Shown one piece after another: positions 18,496 through 29,899 of a DNA stretch of 64,000 nucleotides. Every line of letters starts with the position of its first letter. The first letter of the stretch is position 1. A program made the position numbers and the translations under genes. A model generated the notes under the pieces. The model had not been told where the DNA came from and did no database searches. It saw nothing but the letters and a program-made list of their open reading frames with translations. Source of the stretch: an uncultured Myxococcales bacterium (GTDB lineage: Bacteria; Myxococcota_A; UBA9042); the NCBI GenBank assembly GCA_903955385.1, contig CAJBNH010000008.1, positions 35,832 to 99,831 on the forward strand, read 5' to 3'.

Positions 18496-20427
18496 ATGGA
18501 TAGCTTCTGGACAGCCCGTGTGTCTCGGCGGGTCAGCACCCTTTGCGTCGTGATTGTAGCCATTTGGGCGGTCGGTTGCAGCGGCACCGCGACGCCCACC
18601 AGCACCTCGAATGACGCGACGACGACCCCCGACACTGTGGTGGTCGACATCAAGACCGACACGACGACCCCTGACACCACCAAGCCCGACACCGCGGTCG
18701 ACACGATCGCGCCCGACGTGGACGAGGCTGACGCTGCCGATACGACGATCGCCCCGGACCAGACCGCCGACCTCGACGACGCCGCCAGCGACGACGTCGT
18801 GGCGCCCGACGTTCCGCACGACGGCCAAGGCGACACGGTCACGCCCGATGCAGACGCCGACGCTGCGACCGACACGTCGGCAGAGGTCGCCGCAGGCAAG
18901 TGCGCCGTCGACGCCGACTGCCTGAACTACCCGCTGGGCGACTGCATGAAGGTGGGCTGCAACGTGGGCTCAGGCATGTGCCAGGTGCTGTTCTCGGCCG
19001 ATGGAACCGCGTGCGAGCTCAAGGGTCAGTGCGGCGGCAAGGGCACCTGCTCCAAGGGCACGTGCGACATCACGTCCTCTTGTGTAGCCAAGGCCTGCCA
19101 GCCCGCGGCACTACCCTGCGGCGGCTCGATCGAGTGGACGGCGGGCAGCGGCGCCAGCACGTTCTCGCAATACAAGTGCCAAACCGGCAACTTCGGCGCG
19201 GGCGAGGTCGCGGTGCGTCTGGCCGTCGACGCAACGCCTGCCGTGGTCAAGCTGGAGCTGACGGGAGACGCCCTTGCTGCCGGTGGCGGCCTGTTCCTGC
19301 TGCCCCCGGTGGCCGCGGGTACGTGCAACCCCGGGCAATGCGATGCATTCACGAATACCTCGATCACCATCGGCTTGCAGCCCGGCGCCAGCCGAGTGGC
19401 GATTCTGGACGCTCCGGCAGGGGCGACCGGGTCGATGAAGCTGACCGTGACCTGCGAGTCGGTCACGTACTGCGGCGACAACGTTTGCGGTGAGGGCGAG
19501 GCGTGCGGTTCTTGCCCCAAGGACTGCGGCCCGTGCGGCGGCGCTTGCGGCGACGGCACCTGCTCCGAGACAGAGAACTGCGGCTCGTGTCCCGCGGACT
19601 GCGGCGCGTGCAAGGCCGAATGCATCGAAAAGAGCACCCCCTCATGCCCCGGATGCGCTTGCGAAGCCTGCGTTTGCAAGTTGGACAGCTACTGCTGCTC
19701 GTCCGCCTGGGACTCCCTCTGCGTGGAAGAGTGCTCGACGGACTGCGGTGGACCGGTCTGCGGCACGACGGCCGTGTGCGGCGACAACAAGTGCTCGGGC
19801 GGTGAGACCACGGTGACCTGCCCCAACGACTGCCTGCCCTTCTCCTTTTGCGGCGACGGCAAGTGCATGGGCGCGGAAACCTGCGAGACGTGCAGCCTCG
19901 ACTGCGGTGCCTGCGCCAAGCCGACCAACGTCTGTGGCGACGGCGTGTGCAACGGCACCGAGCACTGCGCGACTTGCGCCAAGGACTGCGGCCAGTGCAG
20001 CCCGGTGTGTCTGGACTCCGTGGCGCCCGGCTGCCCGGGATGTGCCTGTGAGGCCTGCGTCTGCGACAAGGATCCGCTTTGCTGCTCAACGGCATGGGAC
20101 GCCGACTGCGTGGCCAGTTGCAGCGAGTGCAGTGGCCAGCCGTGTCCGGACAAGCTCGCCTGCGGCGACGGCCTGTGCGCGGGTCAGGAGACCGGCAAGA
20201 CCTGCCCCAAGGACTGCGGTCCCTTTGTCGCGACCTGCGGCGACAAGTCCTGCGATGGTGATGAAGCGACCACTTGCCCCGACGACTGCAAGGGTCCGTC
20301 TTGCGCCGGGAAGTGCGGCACGAGCAGCGGGCAGCCCAAGCCGGGCGGTGGCTCCTGCTATTGCGACGCCGCCTGCACGGGCTATGGTGACTGCTGCACC
20401 GACTACCCGGTCGTCTGCAAGCCCTAG
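18496..20427 (+). CDS. Large Cys-rich lipoprotein with somatomedin-B-like C-terminus
   Basis: 643 residues from ATG 18496, with a purine-rich GGGGGGAGA upstream; a TTG at 18472 is unlikely. The signal ends in lipobox AVGC (Cys28), so the mature form is lipidated. A linker of about 100 residues rich in Asp, Thr, Pro and Val follows, then a Cys-containing globular region (about 135-320). Next are at least six CGDG-C-E-C-C-DCG modules and two CACEACVC...CC...AWD..C modules. The last 40 residues, with pattern CAGKC...CYCDAAC...DCC...VVC, carry eight Cys in the spacing of a somatomedin B domain. Probably displayed on the surface and dependent on disulfide formation. Function unknown. Confidence 0.8.
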   Translation: MDSFWTARVSRRVSTLCVVIVAIWAVGCSGTATPTSTSNDATTTPDTVVVDIKTDTTTPDTTKPDTAVDTIAPDVDEADAADTTIAPDQTADLDDAASDDVVAPDVPHDGQGDTVTPDADADAATDTSAEVAAGKCAVDADCLNYPLGDCMKVGCNVGSGMCQVLFSADGTACELKGQCGGKGTCSKGTCDITSSCVAKACQPAALPCGGSIEWTAGSGASTFSQYKCQTGNFGAGEVAVRLAVDATPAVVKLELTGDALAAGGGLFLLPPVAAGTCNPGQCDAFTNTSITIGLQPGASRVAILDAPAGATGSMKLTVTCESVTYCGDNVCGEGEACGSCPKDCGPCGGACGDGTCSETENCGSCPADCGACKAECIEKSTPSCPGCACEACVCKLDSYCCSSAWDSLCVEECSTDCGGPVCGTTAVCGDNKCSGGETTVTCPNDCLPFSFCGDGKCMGAETCETCSLDCGACAKPTNVCGDGVCNGTEHCATCAKDCGQCSPVCLDSVAPGCPGCACEACVCDKDPLCCSTAWDADCVASCSECSGQPCPDKLACGDGLCAGQETGKTCPKDCGPFVATCGDKSCDGDEATTCPDDCKGPSCAGKCGTSSGQPKPGGGSCYCDAACTGYGDCCTDYPVVCKP

Positions 20428-20439
20428 TCAGGGAGCTCC

Positions 20440-23181
20440 ATGCCCCAGAACCCCCCGAAGCTTCTCCTGATCGACGGTTCCCACGCTCTGTTTCGCGCCT
20501 ACTACGCGCTGCGGGGGCTCTCCGCTCCAGACGGCAGGCCAATGGGGGCTCTGTTCGGCTTCACGGCCATGCTGCTCAAGCTCTTGCGCGAGCAGGCGCC
20601 TGACCGGATGGCCGTCTGTTTCGACGTCGGGGCGACCTTCCGCGAAGCGTTGGACGTCAACTACAAGGCCAACCGCGCGGAGACGCCCGAAGACCTCAAG
20701 CTGCAGTGGCCGCTGGCGATTCGGGTCACGCAGGAGCTCGGCGTGCCCGCCCTGCACGAGCCCGGATTCGAGGCCGACGACCTGATCGCGGGGCTGGCCG
20801 AGAGCGCGTGTGAGGCCGGCTACGAGGTCACGATCGTCAGTGGAGACAAGGACTTGATGCAGCTGGTCATCGACCGCTGCCCCAACGGCTTGGGCGGGCG
20901 CATCCGACAGCTCGACGACGGCAAGGGGACGATCTACGACGAGAAGGGAGTGCTCGCGAAGTGGGGAGTCCCGCCCACGCGCGTCGGCGATCTCTTGGCG
21001 ATCATGGGGGATTCGTCGGATAACATCCCTGGTGTGCCCGGGATCGGCGAGAAGGGCGCGGTCAAGCTGCTGCAGGACTGGGGCTCGTTCGACGCCGTCT
21101 ACGCCAATCTCGAACAGGTGCAACCCCAGCGCGCGCAAGACCTTTTGCGGGCGGGAGAAGCGTCCGCCCGCCTTGCCCGCCAGCTGGTGACGCTGCGCAC
21201 GGACGCGCGGCCTCCGTTCACCGCGGACCAGCTTGCGCGGCAGCCCCTGCACCGGCCAACGCTCGCGCAGTCGTTCGCGGAGTTCGGCTTCAAGCGCCTG
21301 CAGCGGGAGTACCTTGACGAGCCGCTGCGGGCGCAGACCGAGACACGCTGCGAGGCGCTGCTGGACCTCAAGCAGATCGAGAAGGTGATCCAGGAGTTGC
21401 GAGCGGCAGGTCGGTTCGCACTGGCGGTCGCGACGACGGGGGGCGACGCGGACCGCAGCGCGCCGATGACGGGCGAGCTGGCCGGCATCGCCCTGTGTGG
21501 AGCCCCGGACCGCGCCTTCTACATTCCGATTCGGCACCCGTGGATGCTGGGCGAGGCGCTGCCGCCGTCGTGGTCGTCCGTGCGCGAGCTGCTGCGTCCC
21601 TTGGTCGAAGACGCGGGCATCGCCAAGGTCGGGCACGACACGAAGTACGACGGTCTGGTGCTGCGGCGTCACGGCTTGCAGGTCGCAGGGTGGACGGCCG
21701 ACGCGATGCTCGCCAGCTACCTTATCGAGCCCGAGCGCCACGCCCACACGCTGCAGAACATCGCCTTCAACCATCTGGGCACGACCTTCCCTCCAGAAGC
21801 CGAGGTGCTGGGAAAGGTTACGCGCACCGGCGGCAAGGGCTCCAAGCCGGCAGGCTGGGGCGACCTATCGGTCGAGGTGACGACGGCGCACTTGGCGCAA
21901 AGGGCGGCGCTGTCGCTGCGGGCGGTGGACCTGCTGCAGCCGAAATTGGTCGAACTGGGACTGCGGCCGCTGCTGGACGAGCTGGAAATCCCCTTGAGTG
22001 CGGTGCTTGCCGAACTCGAGTGGCGCGGCGTCCTGATCGACCCTGCCGAGCTGGGGCGTCAAAGCGAGTGGCTGGGCGGCGAGGTGGCGGCCGAAGAGGC
22101 GGCGATCTTCGAGATGGCCGGCGGTCCCTTCAACGTGCAATCGCCCGCCCAACTGGGAGAAATCCTGTTCGGCAAGCTGGGGTTGCCCGCCAAGAAGAAG
22201 ACGCAGTCCGGGTGGTCCACCGACCAGAGCGTGCTGGAAGGGTTGGCAGAGGACCATCCGATCGCCGCACGCGTGCTGCGGTTTCGCCAACTGTCCAAGC
22301 TCAAAAGCACCTACACCGACTCGCTACCGGGCATGATCGACCCGCGCACCGGCCGCATCCACACCTGCTTCAACCAGGCCGTGGCGGCGACGGGGCGGCT
22401 CTCGTCGACCGACCCCAACCTGCAGAACATCCCGATCCGCTCGGTCGAGGGCCGCCGCATCCGCAAGGCCTTCGTCGCGGCGCCGGGGTGCGTGTTGCTG
22501 TCGGCGGACTACAGTCAGGTCGAGCTGCGCATCATGGCGCATATGGCCAATGAACCCGGCATGTTGGACGCTTTCCGCAAGGGACTCGACATCCACCGCC
22601 AGACGGCCGCCGACATCTTTGGCGTGTTTGCCGACCTCGTGACGCCGCAACAGCGAAGTGCCGCAAAGACTATCAATTTCGGAATCTTGTACGGCATGGG
22701 CCCACAGCGCCTGGCCCGACAGATCGACGTGTCGGTCAAGGAGGCCAAGGCCTTCATCGATCGCTACTTCGAGCGGTTTCCCGGGGTCAAAGCGTTCGTC
22801 GAGACCACGCTGGAGGAAGCCCGCCGCACCGGCGAGGTCCGCACCCTCTTCGGCCGCCGCCGCCCGCTGCCGGATCTGGCGAGCAGCAACCAGATGGCCC
22901 GCGCCGCAGCTGAGCGCGTCGCCGTCAACACACCGGTGCAGGGTACGGCCGCCGACATCATCAAGCGCGCGATGCTCGAGGTGGAACGTCAGCTCACGGC
23001 CCACGGACTGAAGGCCCAGCTCCTGCTGCAAGTCCACGACGAGCTGGTGTTGGAGGTGCCGCACGCAGAGGTCGAGGCCGTCACCACGCTGGTCCGCACG
23101 GCCATGGCGGGCGCAGCCGATCTCGCGGTGCCCCTGCATGTCGATGTCGGTGTCGGAGCGAACTGGTCAGAAGCTCACTAG
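20440..23181 (+). CDS. polA: DNA polymerase I
   Basis: 913 residues, normal for PolA. The N-terminal 5'-3' exonuclease is complete (LLIDGSHALFRAYYAL, VCFDVGATFR, KANR, VSGDKDLMQLV, GIGEKGAVKLL). The polymerase has motif A DYSQVELRIM (Asp690), motif B RSAAKTINFGILYG (from Arg739) and motif C QVHDELVL (His866, Asp867). The middle 3'-5' proofreading domain is degenerate: where E. coli has DTE this protein has Ala329 to Ala331 (FALAVATTGG), and the Exo III Tyr/Asp are His and Arg. Only the KYD (Asp404) motif remains. Start ATG lies 12 nt after the lipoprotein gene. It acts in repair and removal of RNA primers. Confidence 0.95.
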   Translation: MPQNPPKLLLIDGSHALFRAYYALRGLSAPDGRPMGALFGFTAMLLKLLREQAPDRMAVCFDVGATFREALDVNYKANRAETPEDLKLQWPLAIRVTQELGVPALHEPGFEADDLIAGLAESACEAGYEVTIVSGDKDLMQLVIDRCPNGLGGRIRQLDDGKGTIYDEKGVLAKWGVPPTRVGDLLAIMGDSSDNIPGVPGIGEKGAVKLLQDWGSFDAVYANLEQVQPQRAQDLLRAGEASARLARQLVTLRTDARPPFTADQLARQPLHRPTLAQSFAEFGFKRLQREYLDEPLRAQTETRCEALLDLKQIEKVIQELRAAGRFALAVATTGGDADRSAPMTGELAGIALCGAPDRAFYIPIRHPWMLGEALPPSWSSVRELLRPLVEDAGIAKVGHDTKYDGLVLRRHGLQVAGWTADAMLASYLIEPERHAHTLQNIAFNHLGTTFPPEAEVLGKVTRTGGKGSKPAGWGDLSVEVTTAHLAQRAALSLRAVDLLQPKLVELGLRPLLDELEIPLSAVLAELEWRGVLIDPAELGRQSEWLGGEVAAEEAAIFEMAGGPFNVQSPAQLGEILFGKLGLPAKKKTQSGWSTDQSVLEGLAEDHPIAARVLRFRQLSKLKSTYTDSLPGMIDPRTGRIHTCFNQAVAATGRLSSTDPNLQNIPIRSVEGRRIRKAFVAAPGCVLLSADYSQVELRIMAHMANEPGMLDAFRKGLDIHRQTAADIFGVFADLVTPQQRSAAKTINFGILYGMGPQRLARQIDVSVKEAKAFIDRYFERFPGVKAFVETTLEEARRTGEVRTLFGRRRPLPDLASSNQMARAAAERVAVNTPVQGTAADIIKRAMLEVERQLTAHGLKAQLLLQVHDELVLEVPHAEVEAVTTLVRTAMAGAADLAVPLHVDVGVGANWSEAH

Positions 23182-23194
23182 CATCGCAGCAGAC

Positions 23195-23224
23195 ACGCGT
23201 CGTCGCGTCAGGCCGTCGTCGGCC
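23195..23224. terminator. Tandem hairpins between convergent genes
   Basis: Two perfect short hairpins with TCGT loops: ACGCG/CGCGT at 23195-23208 and GGCCG/CGGCC at 23211-23224. They lie just after the polA stop and overlap the last codons of the convergent zinc-ribbon gene. Neither has a U-run, so a role as intrinsic terminator is only a possibility. Confidence 0.25.
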
Positions 23225-23690
23225 GGTGCAGCTGGTTGCCCACCCGCAGCGATTGCGCCTTGCACGACGGGCAGGTCCAGTGGCCGCCCTCGCCCATGAA
23301 TCCGATCGTGTCCGGACTCTGGGCGCCACACGCGGGGCACACGACGTCGGCGTAGGTGTTCTCGGCCAGCACACGGGCCTTCATCTGATTATCCTTGAAG
23401 GTCTTGGGGTTGGCGATTCGGTCCAGCCCCATTTCGCTCTTGGCGGGCGATCGCAGCGTGCCGATGGCCAAGGCGATCGAGAATAGGCCGATCGGCCAGC
23501 CCACTGCCGGCACCAGCAGGAATGCAAAGCCAAACACGATTCCGGCGATCGCGCCGATCGGCTGCCCCTTGGACTTCAGGTTGTGCTGGTTGTCGTACAG
23601 TTCGAAGAGGTACTGGTCGACGAGCGCGTCGGTGACGGCCACCGGCCGCATCGTGGTGGGTGCGCGCTCCGCGTTGGCTTGGGTGTCCAT
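23208..23690 (-). CDS. Membrane protein with C-terminal zinc ribbon
   Basis: 160 residues from ATG 23690 with GGAGGG 4 nt upstream. Two hydrophobic stretches (IGAIAGIVFGFAFLLVPAVG and WPIGLFSIALAIGTL) are probably membrane helices. The C-terminus has CPAC...CPSC separated by about 20 residues, a typical zinc ribbon, as in CPACGAQSPD and WTCPSCKAQ. The charged middle part (residues 15-40, YLFELYDNQHNLKSKG) precedes the helices. No known family; possibly a small envelope stress or secretion-associated protein (inference). Confidence 0.65.
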   Translation of the reverse strand: MDTQANAERAPTTMRPVAVTDALVDQYLFELYDNQHNLKSKGQPIGAIAGIVFGFAFLLVPAVGWPIGLFSIALAIGTLRSPAKSEMGLDRIANPKTFKDNQMKARVLAENTYADVVCPACGAQSPDTIGFMGEGGHWTCPSCKAQSLRVGNQLHRPTTA

Positions 23691-23769
23691 CCTACCCTCC
23701 AGATCCAGCGGGTGCTGGGTCAGTCGCGGGCGCCGTTGCTGCGGGTGCCCAGCACCGCCGATGATCGCC

Positions 23770-24195
23770 CTAGGGCTCAGCTTTGTGCAACAGCTCGACC
23801 AGCGCTCCTGCCGACGACTTTGGGTGGGCGAATCGCACGGGATAGCCCTCAGCGCCGATAGACGGACCCGCTCCCAGCATCTTGAGCCCAGCGGCCTCCG
23901 CACGCGCCGTCGCGGCTTCCAGATCCGCGACCTCCAGACACACGTGGTGCAGACCGGGGCCACGCTTCTCCAGAAAGCCCTGAATTTCGCTGTCGGCGGT
24001 CAACGGTGCGAGCAACTCGATCATGGTCTCGCCGCACTGCAGGAACGCCACGCGCAGTCCGCGCTCCGGCACGTCCCGGATCTGCACCAGCGGCAGGCCC
24101 AGCGCGTCACGCCAGACCGCAAGCGCTTCGGGCAGTTCGCGAACGGCGATGCCCAGGTGGTTGATCTTTCGCGGGGATTCGGACTGGGGTTGCAT
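23770..24195 (-). CDS. mce: Methylmalonyl-CoA epimerase
   Basis: 141 residues from ATG 24195 with CAGGAG upstream. It is a VOC-fold (glyoxalase-like) protein with the epimerase metal ligands: HLGIAV at the start, GPGLHHVCLEV in the middle and the acidic ALVELL near the end. It interconverts (R)- and (S)-methylmalonyl-CoA in the propionyl-CoA route. The size fits. It is divergent from the Mla-type ABC gene 69 nt away, so the promoters may overlap. Confidence 0.85.
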   Translation of the reverse strand: MQPQSESPRKINHLGIAVRELPEALAVWRDALGLPLVQIRDVPERGLRVAFLQCGETMIELLAPLTADSEIQGFLEKRGPGLHHVCLEVADLEAATARAEAAGLKMLGAGPSIGAEGYPVRFAHPKSSAGALVELLHKAEP

Positions 24196-24264
24196 CTGGT
24201 CTCCTGAGGCCCCGCCAGTTAGCATGGCCGCCGCCGCCACAACGTCGCCGCAGGCCGCGGGAAC

Positions 24265-25008
24265 ATGATCGAGTTTCGCCACATCAGCAAGTCGTTCGGC
24301 ACCAAGCACGTGCTGCAGGACGTGTCGCTGTCGGTCGCGACGGGCCGGATTCTGTTCATCGTGGGTGTGTCCGGTGCCGGCAAGTCGGTGCTGGTCAAGC
24401 ACTTGGTGGGGCTGGTACGCCCCGACGCAGGTCAGGTGCTGCTCGATGGGCAGGACGTCACCCACTTGAGCGAGCGCGAACTCTATCCCGTGCGTATGCG
24501 CTGTGCCATGGTCTTCCAGCACTCCACGCTGTTCGATTCGCTGACGCTGGCGGAGAACGTCATGCTGCCGCTGCGCAAGCACCGCGGCCTGCGACCGCCG
24601 GCGGCGAGGCAAGAGGCGATGCGTTTTCTGGAGCGAGTGCAGATGCACCATCTGGCCGATCGTCATCCCGCCGACATCGGCGACGGCCTGCGCAAGCGCG
24701 TCGCGATCGCGCGCGCGCTGACGTTGCACCCGGAGTACGTCATCTTCGACGAGCCGACCACAGGACTCGACCCACTGGCCGCCGCCAACGTCGATCGCCT
24801 GATCCGCGAGCTCAGCGACCGCCACGGCGTCACGTCGATTGTCGTCAGCCACGATCTGCGTTCGATCTTCACCGTCGCGGACCGCATCGCCATGATCTAT
24901 CAGGGCAAGATCCGGCTGGACGGAACCCCCGACGACTTTCGCCGCACAGACGACGGCGTGGTGCAGCAGTTCATCCAAGGGCTTGCCGAGGGACCGATGG
25001 TCCTGTAA
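24265..25008 (+). CDS. MlaF/Mkl-type ABC transporter ATP-binding protein
   Basis: 247 residues, ATG 24265. Walker A GVSGAGKS (34-41), Q-loop MVFQHSTLFDSLTL, Walker B VIFDEP (Asp162-Glu163) and the His switch VVSHDL are all intact. The ABC signature is unusual: residues 138-142 read IGDGL in place of LSGGM. Similarity and position (directly before an MCE-domain gene) place it in the Mla/MCE phospholipid transport family. MlaF energises a permease (MlaE) that moves lipid between the membranes. No MlaE gene is seen here. Confidence 0.82.
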   Translation: MIEFRHISKSFGTKHVLQDVSLSVATGRILFIVGVSGAGKSVLVKHLVGLVRPDAGQVLLDGQDVTHLSERELYPVRMRCAMVFQHSTLFDSLTLAENVMLPLRKHRGLRPPAARQEAMRFLERVQMHHLADRHPADIGDGLRKRVAIARALTLHPEYVIFDEPTTGLDPLAAANVDRLIRELSDRHGVTSIVVSHDLRSIFTVADRIAMIYQGKIRLDGTPDDFRRTDDGVVQQFIQGLAEGPMVL

Positions 25009-25061
25009 GGGGCAGCCGCGTCCGCGACCCCCTCAGGGAAGGGCGCTCAACGGGAGTGGCA

Positions 25062-26111
25062 GTGGTCAAGGAAAAGTCCATCGAGGTCAAGGTCGGCGCG
25101 CTCGTGCTCTTCACGACGGCGTTGCTGGTCGGCTTCATCTTCCTGCTGGGCGGCGTGGGCCGCGGCGGCGGCTTCGAGGTGGGCGTCGATTTCCCGACCG
25201 CGAGCGACCTCAAGACCGGCGCCCCGGTCAAGATCGCCGGCGTGACCGCGGGCGAGGTCCAAGGCGTCGAGTACTGGGGCGGCCGACTCGACCCGGCAAC
25301 AGGCCGACGCGTTACCGTGCGCGTGTTGCTCGATCTGGACCCAGAGAAGGGAACAACCCTGCACGAAGACGCGCAGTTCTACATCTCCACGCAGGGCATC
25401 CTCGGCGAGAAGTACGTCGAGATCGACCCGGGTTCGTGGCAGAAGCCCACCTTGCCTGCAGGATCGCGTCGCGAAGGCGTCCCGCCGATGCGCATGGAAG
25501 TCTTGGGCCAGCAGCTGACCAGGGTCTCCGCCGCAGTCACGCGCATTCTGGAAACAAACGAGAAGACCCTTGGCGATCTGCTGGTCCACGCCGACCAGAC
25601 CGTGCTGGACGCCCGCAAGGCGGTGCACGACGTGCAGCAGATCGTCGAGACGCAGCGCCCCGCGATCGAACGTGCGATCGCCCACCTCGAGACGGCGAGC
25701 GAGCAGGCGGATCAGGTGGCGCTGGGGCTACATACAGCTGTCGGCGACGGCGAGTCCCTGAAGCGATCGGTCGCCCACGTCGAGTCGGTGGCCACGCAGA
25801 TCGACTTCGCTGTCGGGCCGATCGCCAAGGACGCACGGGCCGTCGGGGCCAACCTGAAGACGGCGTCAGAGAAGCTGCGCGACGGCGGCGCGGGCGAAAT
25901 GCTGCTGGGTCCAGGCGCCGCGGGCAAGATCGAGAAGACCCTCGACCGCGTCGCTCAGGCCGCCGGCGACGTCCAGGCACTGACCGGAAACGCTCGAACG
26001 GGGCGGGGCACGATCGGCGGATTGCTGATGGACAACGAGCTGTTCATGGACCTCAAGCTGATGCTCAAGGACCTCAAGCGCCACCCATGGAAGTTCATCT
26101 GGCGGGAGTAG
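25062..26111 (+). CDS. MlaD-type MCE-domain protein
   Basis: 349 residues. GTG 25062 was chosen because GGGAG lies 5 nt upstream; GTG 25056 would overlap that site. An N-terminal membrane helix (about 12-31, LVLFTTALLVGFIFLLGG) is followed by an MCE domain (about 38-125, including VGVDFPTASDLKTGAPVKIAG and GILGEKYVEIDPG). MCE domains bind lipid and form hexameric rings on the periplasmic face. The C-terminal 200 residues are long amphipathic helices with many Ala, Gln and Val residues, possibly the needle-like helical bundle of this family. It pairs with the MlaF-like ATPase 53 nt upstream. Confidence 0.83.
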   Translation: MVKEKSIEVKVGALVLFTTALLVGFIFLLGGVGRGGGFEVGVDFPTASDLKTGAPVKIAGVTAGEVQGVEYWGGRLDPATGRRVTVRVLLDLDPEKGTTLHEDAQFYISTQGILGEKYVEIDPGSWQKPTLPAGSRREGVPPMRMEVLGQQLTRVSAAVTRILETNEKTLGDLLVHADQTVLDARKAVHDVQQIVETQRPAIERAIAHLETASEQADQVALGLHTAVGDGESLKRSVAHVESVATQIDFAVGPIAKDARAVGANLKTASEKLRDGGAGEMLLGPGAAGKIEKTLDRVAQAAGDVQALTGNARTGRGTIGGLLMDNELFMDLKLMLKDLKRHPWKFIWRE

Positions 26112-26308
26112 CCCGATCTTGATCACGCCGCGCCCTGTGGCAGGCCGCAGCTCGGCCCCGGCCCGAGTCGCAAGGCACGGACCGACGCTACCCGAGGATC
26201 CCGATCCAGCAGCGGATTTGGTCCCCAACCGGCAGGCGGAGTCTGCTCGTCCCGCACCCCACGGGCCCTCGACTCTGGCAACTTTGTGCGCCAAGTGGGC
26301 AGCAGGCC
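26112..26308 (+). other. Noncoding stretch before the ribosomal promoter
   Basis: 197 nt between the MCE gene and the promoter at 26309. GC-rich, without an open frame that looks real, and no clear terminator or operator that I can see. Confidence 0.4.
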
Positions 26309-26337
26309 TTGACAGGAACCCGGGTTTGCTGGATAAC
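26309..26337 (+). promoter_or_regulatory. Strong candidate promoter of the ribosomal operon
   Basis: Consensus TTGACA at 26309-26314, 17-nt spacer, and GATAAC at 26332-26337. The predicted transcript start is near 26344, 363 nt before rpsL. This is one of the two best -35 matches I found in the window, as expected for a highly expressed operon. Confidence 0.65.
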
Positions 26338-26343
26338 AGCGGC

Positions 26344-26706
26344 CCCACAGTTCGGACCGTAAGGCTGAACCGTGTCCTCCCATCGGGAAAGGAGCCTTCG
26401 CAGCCGACCAAGCCAGACGCGAGTCAACCCTTGGAAAGGACTGCAAGAGGATGATGCCCCGGTAAGGCATCTTCCCTCCGCGAAGGCACGATGGGCGCTA
26501 ACCCACCGCCGAAGGGCGATCGCGTGGGTGGCAGATCGCCGGGCTGGTCCCGGAGGATGCCTCCCCAGCTTTGGTCGAAAGACCGAAGCAACACGCGGCC
26601 TCAGGCGAGACGGCCCCGCGAAGTGGTGTCCGCAAGTGAGCGAACGAGGGCGCGCGCCTGAACGGCCGTCGCCTGAACAGAACTGGATCGCCGAGGAGAG
26701 ACAGGC
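26344..26706 (+). ncRNA. Structured leader RNA upstream of rpsL
   Basis: About 360 nt with a run of hairpins that I paired by eye: GTTCGG/CTGAAC (26350-26370); GATGCC/GGCATC (26453-26471); ACCCAC plus CGCC closing on GGCG and GTGGGT (26501-26529). A rival stem GGCGATC/GATCGCC (26515-26540) shares the GGCG and cannot coexist with the last. Then come GCTGG-GGAGG/CCTCC-CCAGC (26543-26569), directly abutting a 7-bp stem with GAAA tetraloop (26570-26587), and CGC-GGCC/GGCC-GCG (26594-26620). The competing stems suggest control by attenuation or ligand or protein binding (inference). It does not match RNase P RNA, tmRNA or SRP RNA signatures as I know them. Confidence 0.55.
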
Positions 26707-27078
26707 ATGCCGACCATCAACCAGCTCGTCCGCAGCCGGCGCGAGGCCAAGCACGTCAAGACCAAGGCTCCGGCCTTGCAGGCTTGCCCGCAGAAGCGCG
26801 GCGTGTGCACTCGCGTCTACACGACCACGCCCAAGAAGCCGAACTCGGCACTGCGCAAGGTCGCCCGCGTGCGTCTGTCGAACAGCATGGAAGTCACGTC
26901 GTACATCCCCGGCGTCGGCCACAACCTGCAGGAGCACAGCATCGTGCTCATCCGCGGTGGCCGTGTGAAGGACCTGCCCGGCGTGCGTTACCACATCGTG
27001 CGAGGCAGCCTGGACACCACCGGCGTGGCCAACCGCAAGCAGAGCCGCTCGAAGTACGGCGCCAAGCGCCCGAAGTAG
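26707..27078 (+). CDS. rpsL: Ribosomal protein S12
   Basis: 123 residues, ATG 26707, preceded by GAGGAGAGACAGG. Contains the universal PTINQLVR start and the loop [18 protein letters not shown], where streptomycin-resistance changes arise at Lys. It decodes at the A site of the 30S subunit. First gene after the structured leader; rpsG follows 53 nt later. Confidence 0.98.
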   Translation: MPTINQLVRSRREAKHVKTKAPALQACPQKRGVCTRVYTTTPKKPNSALRKVARVRLSNSMEVTSYIPGVGHNLQEHSIVLIRGGRVKDLPGVRYHIVRGSLDTTGVANRKQSRSKYGAKRPK

Positions 27079-27131
27079 TCTGACCGAGAGAGGGAATTGC
27101 CGGCGCCTGTGCGTTGGCCTGGAGAGAGAAC

Positions 27132-27602
<471 letters not shown>

Positions 27603-27728
27603 GCCGTTCGACACCAACGAGTTCCATCCGAAGGGCCCCGGTGAGAGGCCGTGTGAACACCTGCTGTCCGCCTGATTCGGTTCCTGAGGTTCCTGGGCAA
27701 GAGCGGCGACTGTTCCTGGAGATGCAAA

Positions 27729-29813
<2,085 letters not shown>

Positions 29814-29899
29814 CGCGCCGAGACCGGCCGGTCGAGACACCGACCAGTCGAGACAGTGACGAGTTCTGGTTCGAGGTTCGCAAGAACAGGGAGACGACG

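Noticed and set aside
26344..26706. RNase P RNA, tmRNA or SRP RNA in the rpsL leader
   Set aside because: The GAAAG-type P4 core, the tmRNA ends and the SRP tetraloop region were not found. Hairpins alone are not enough for one of these identities.
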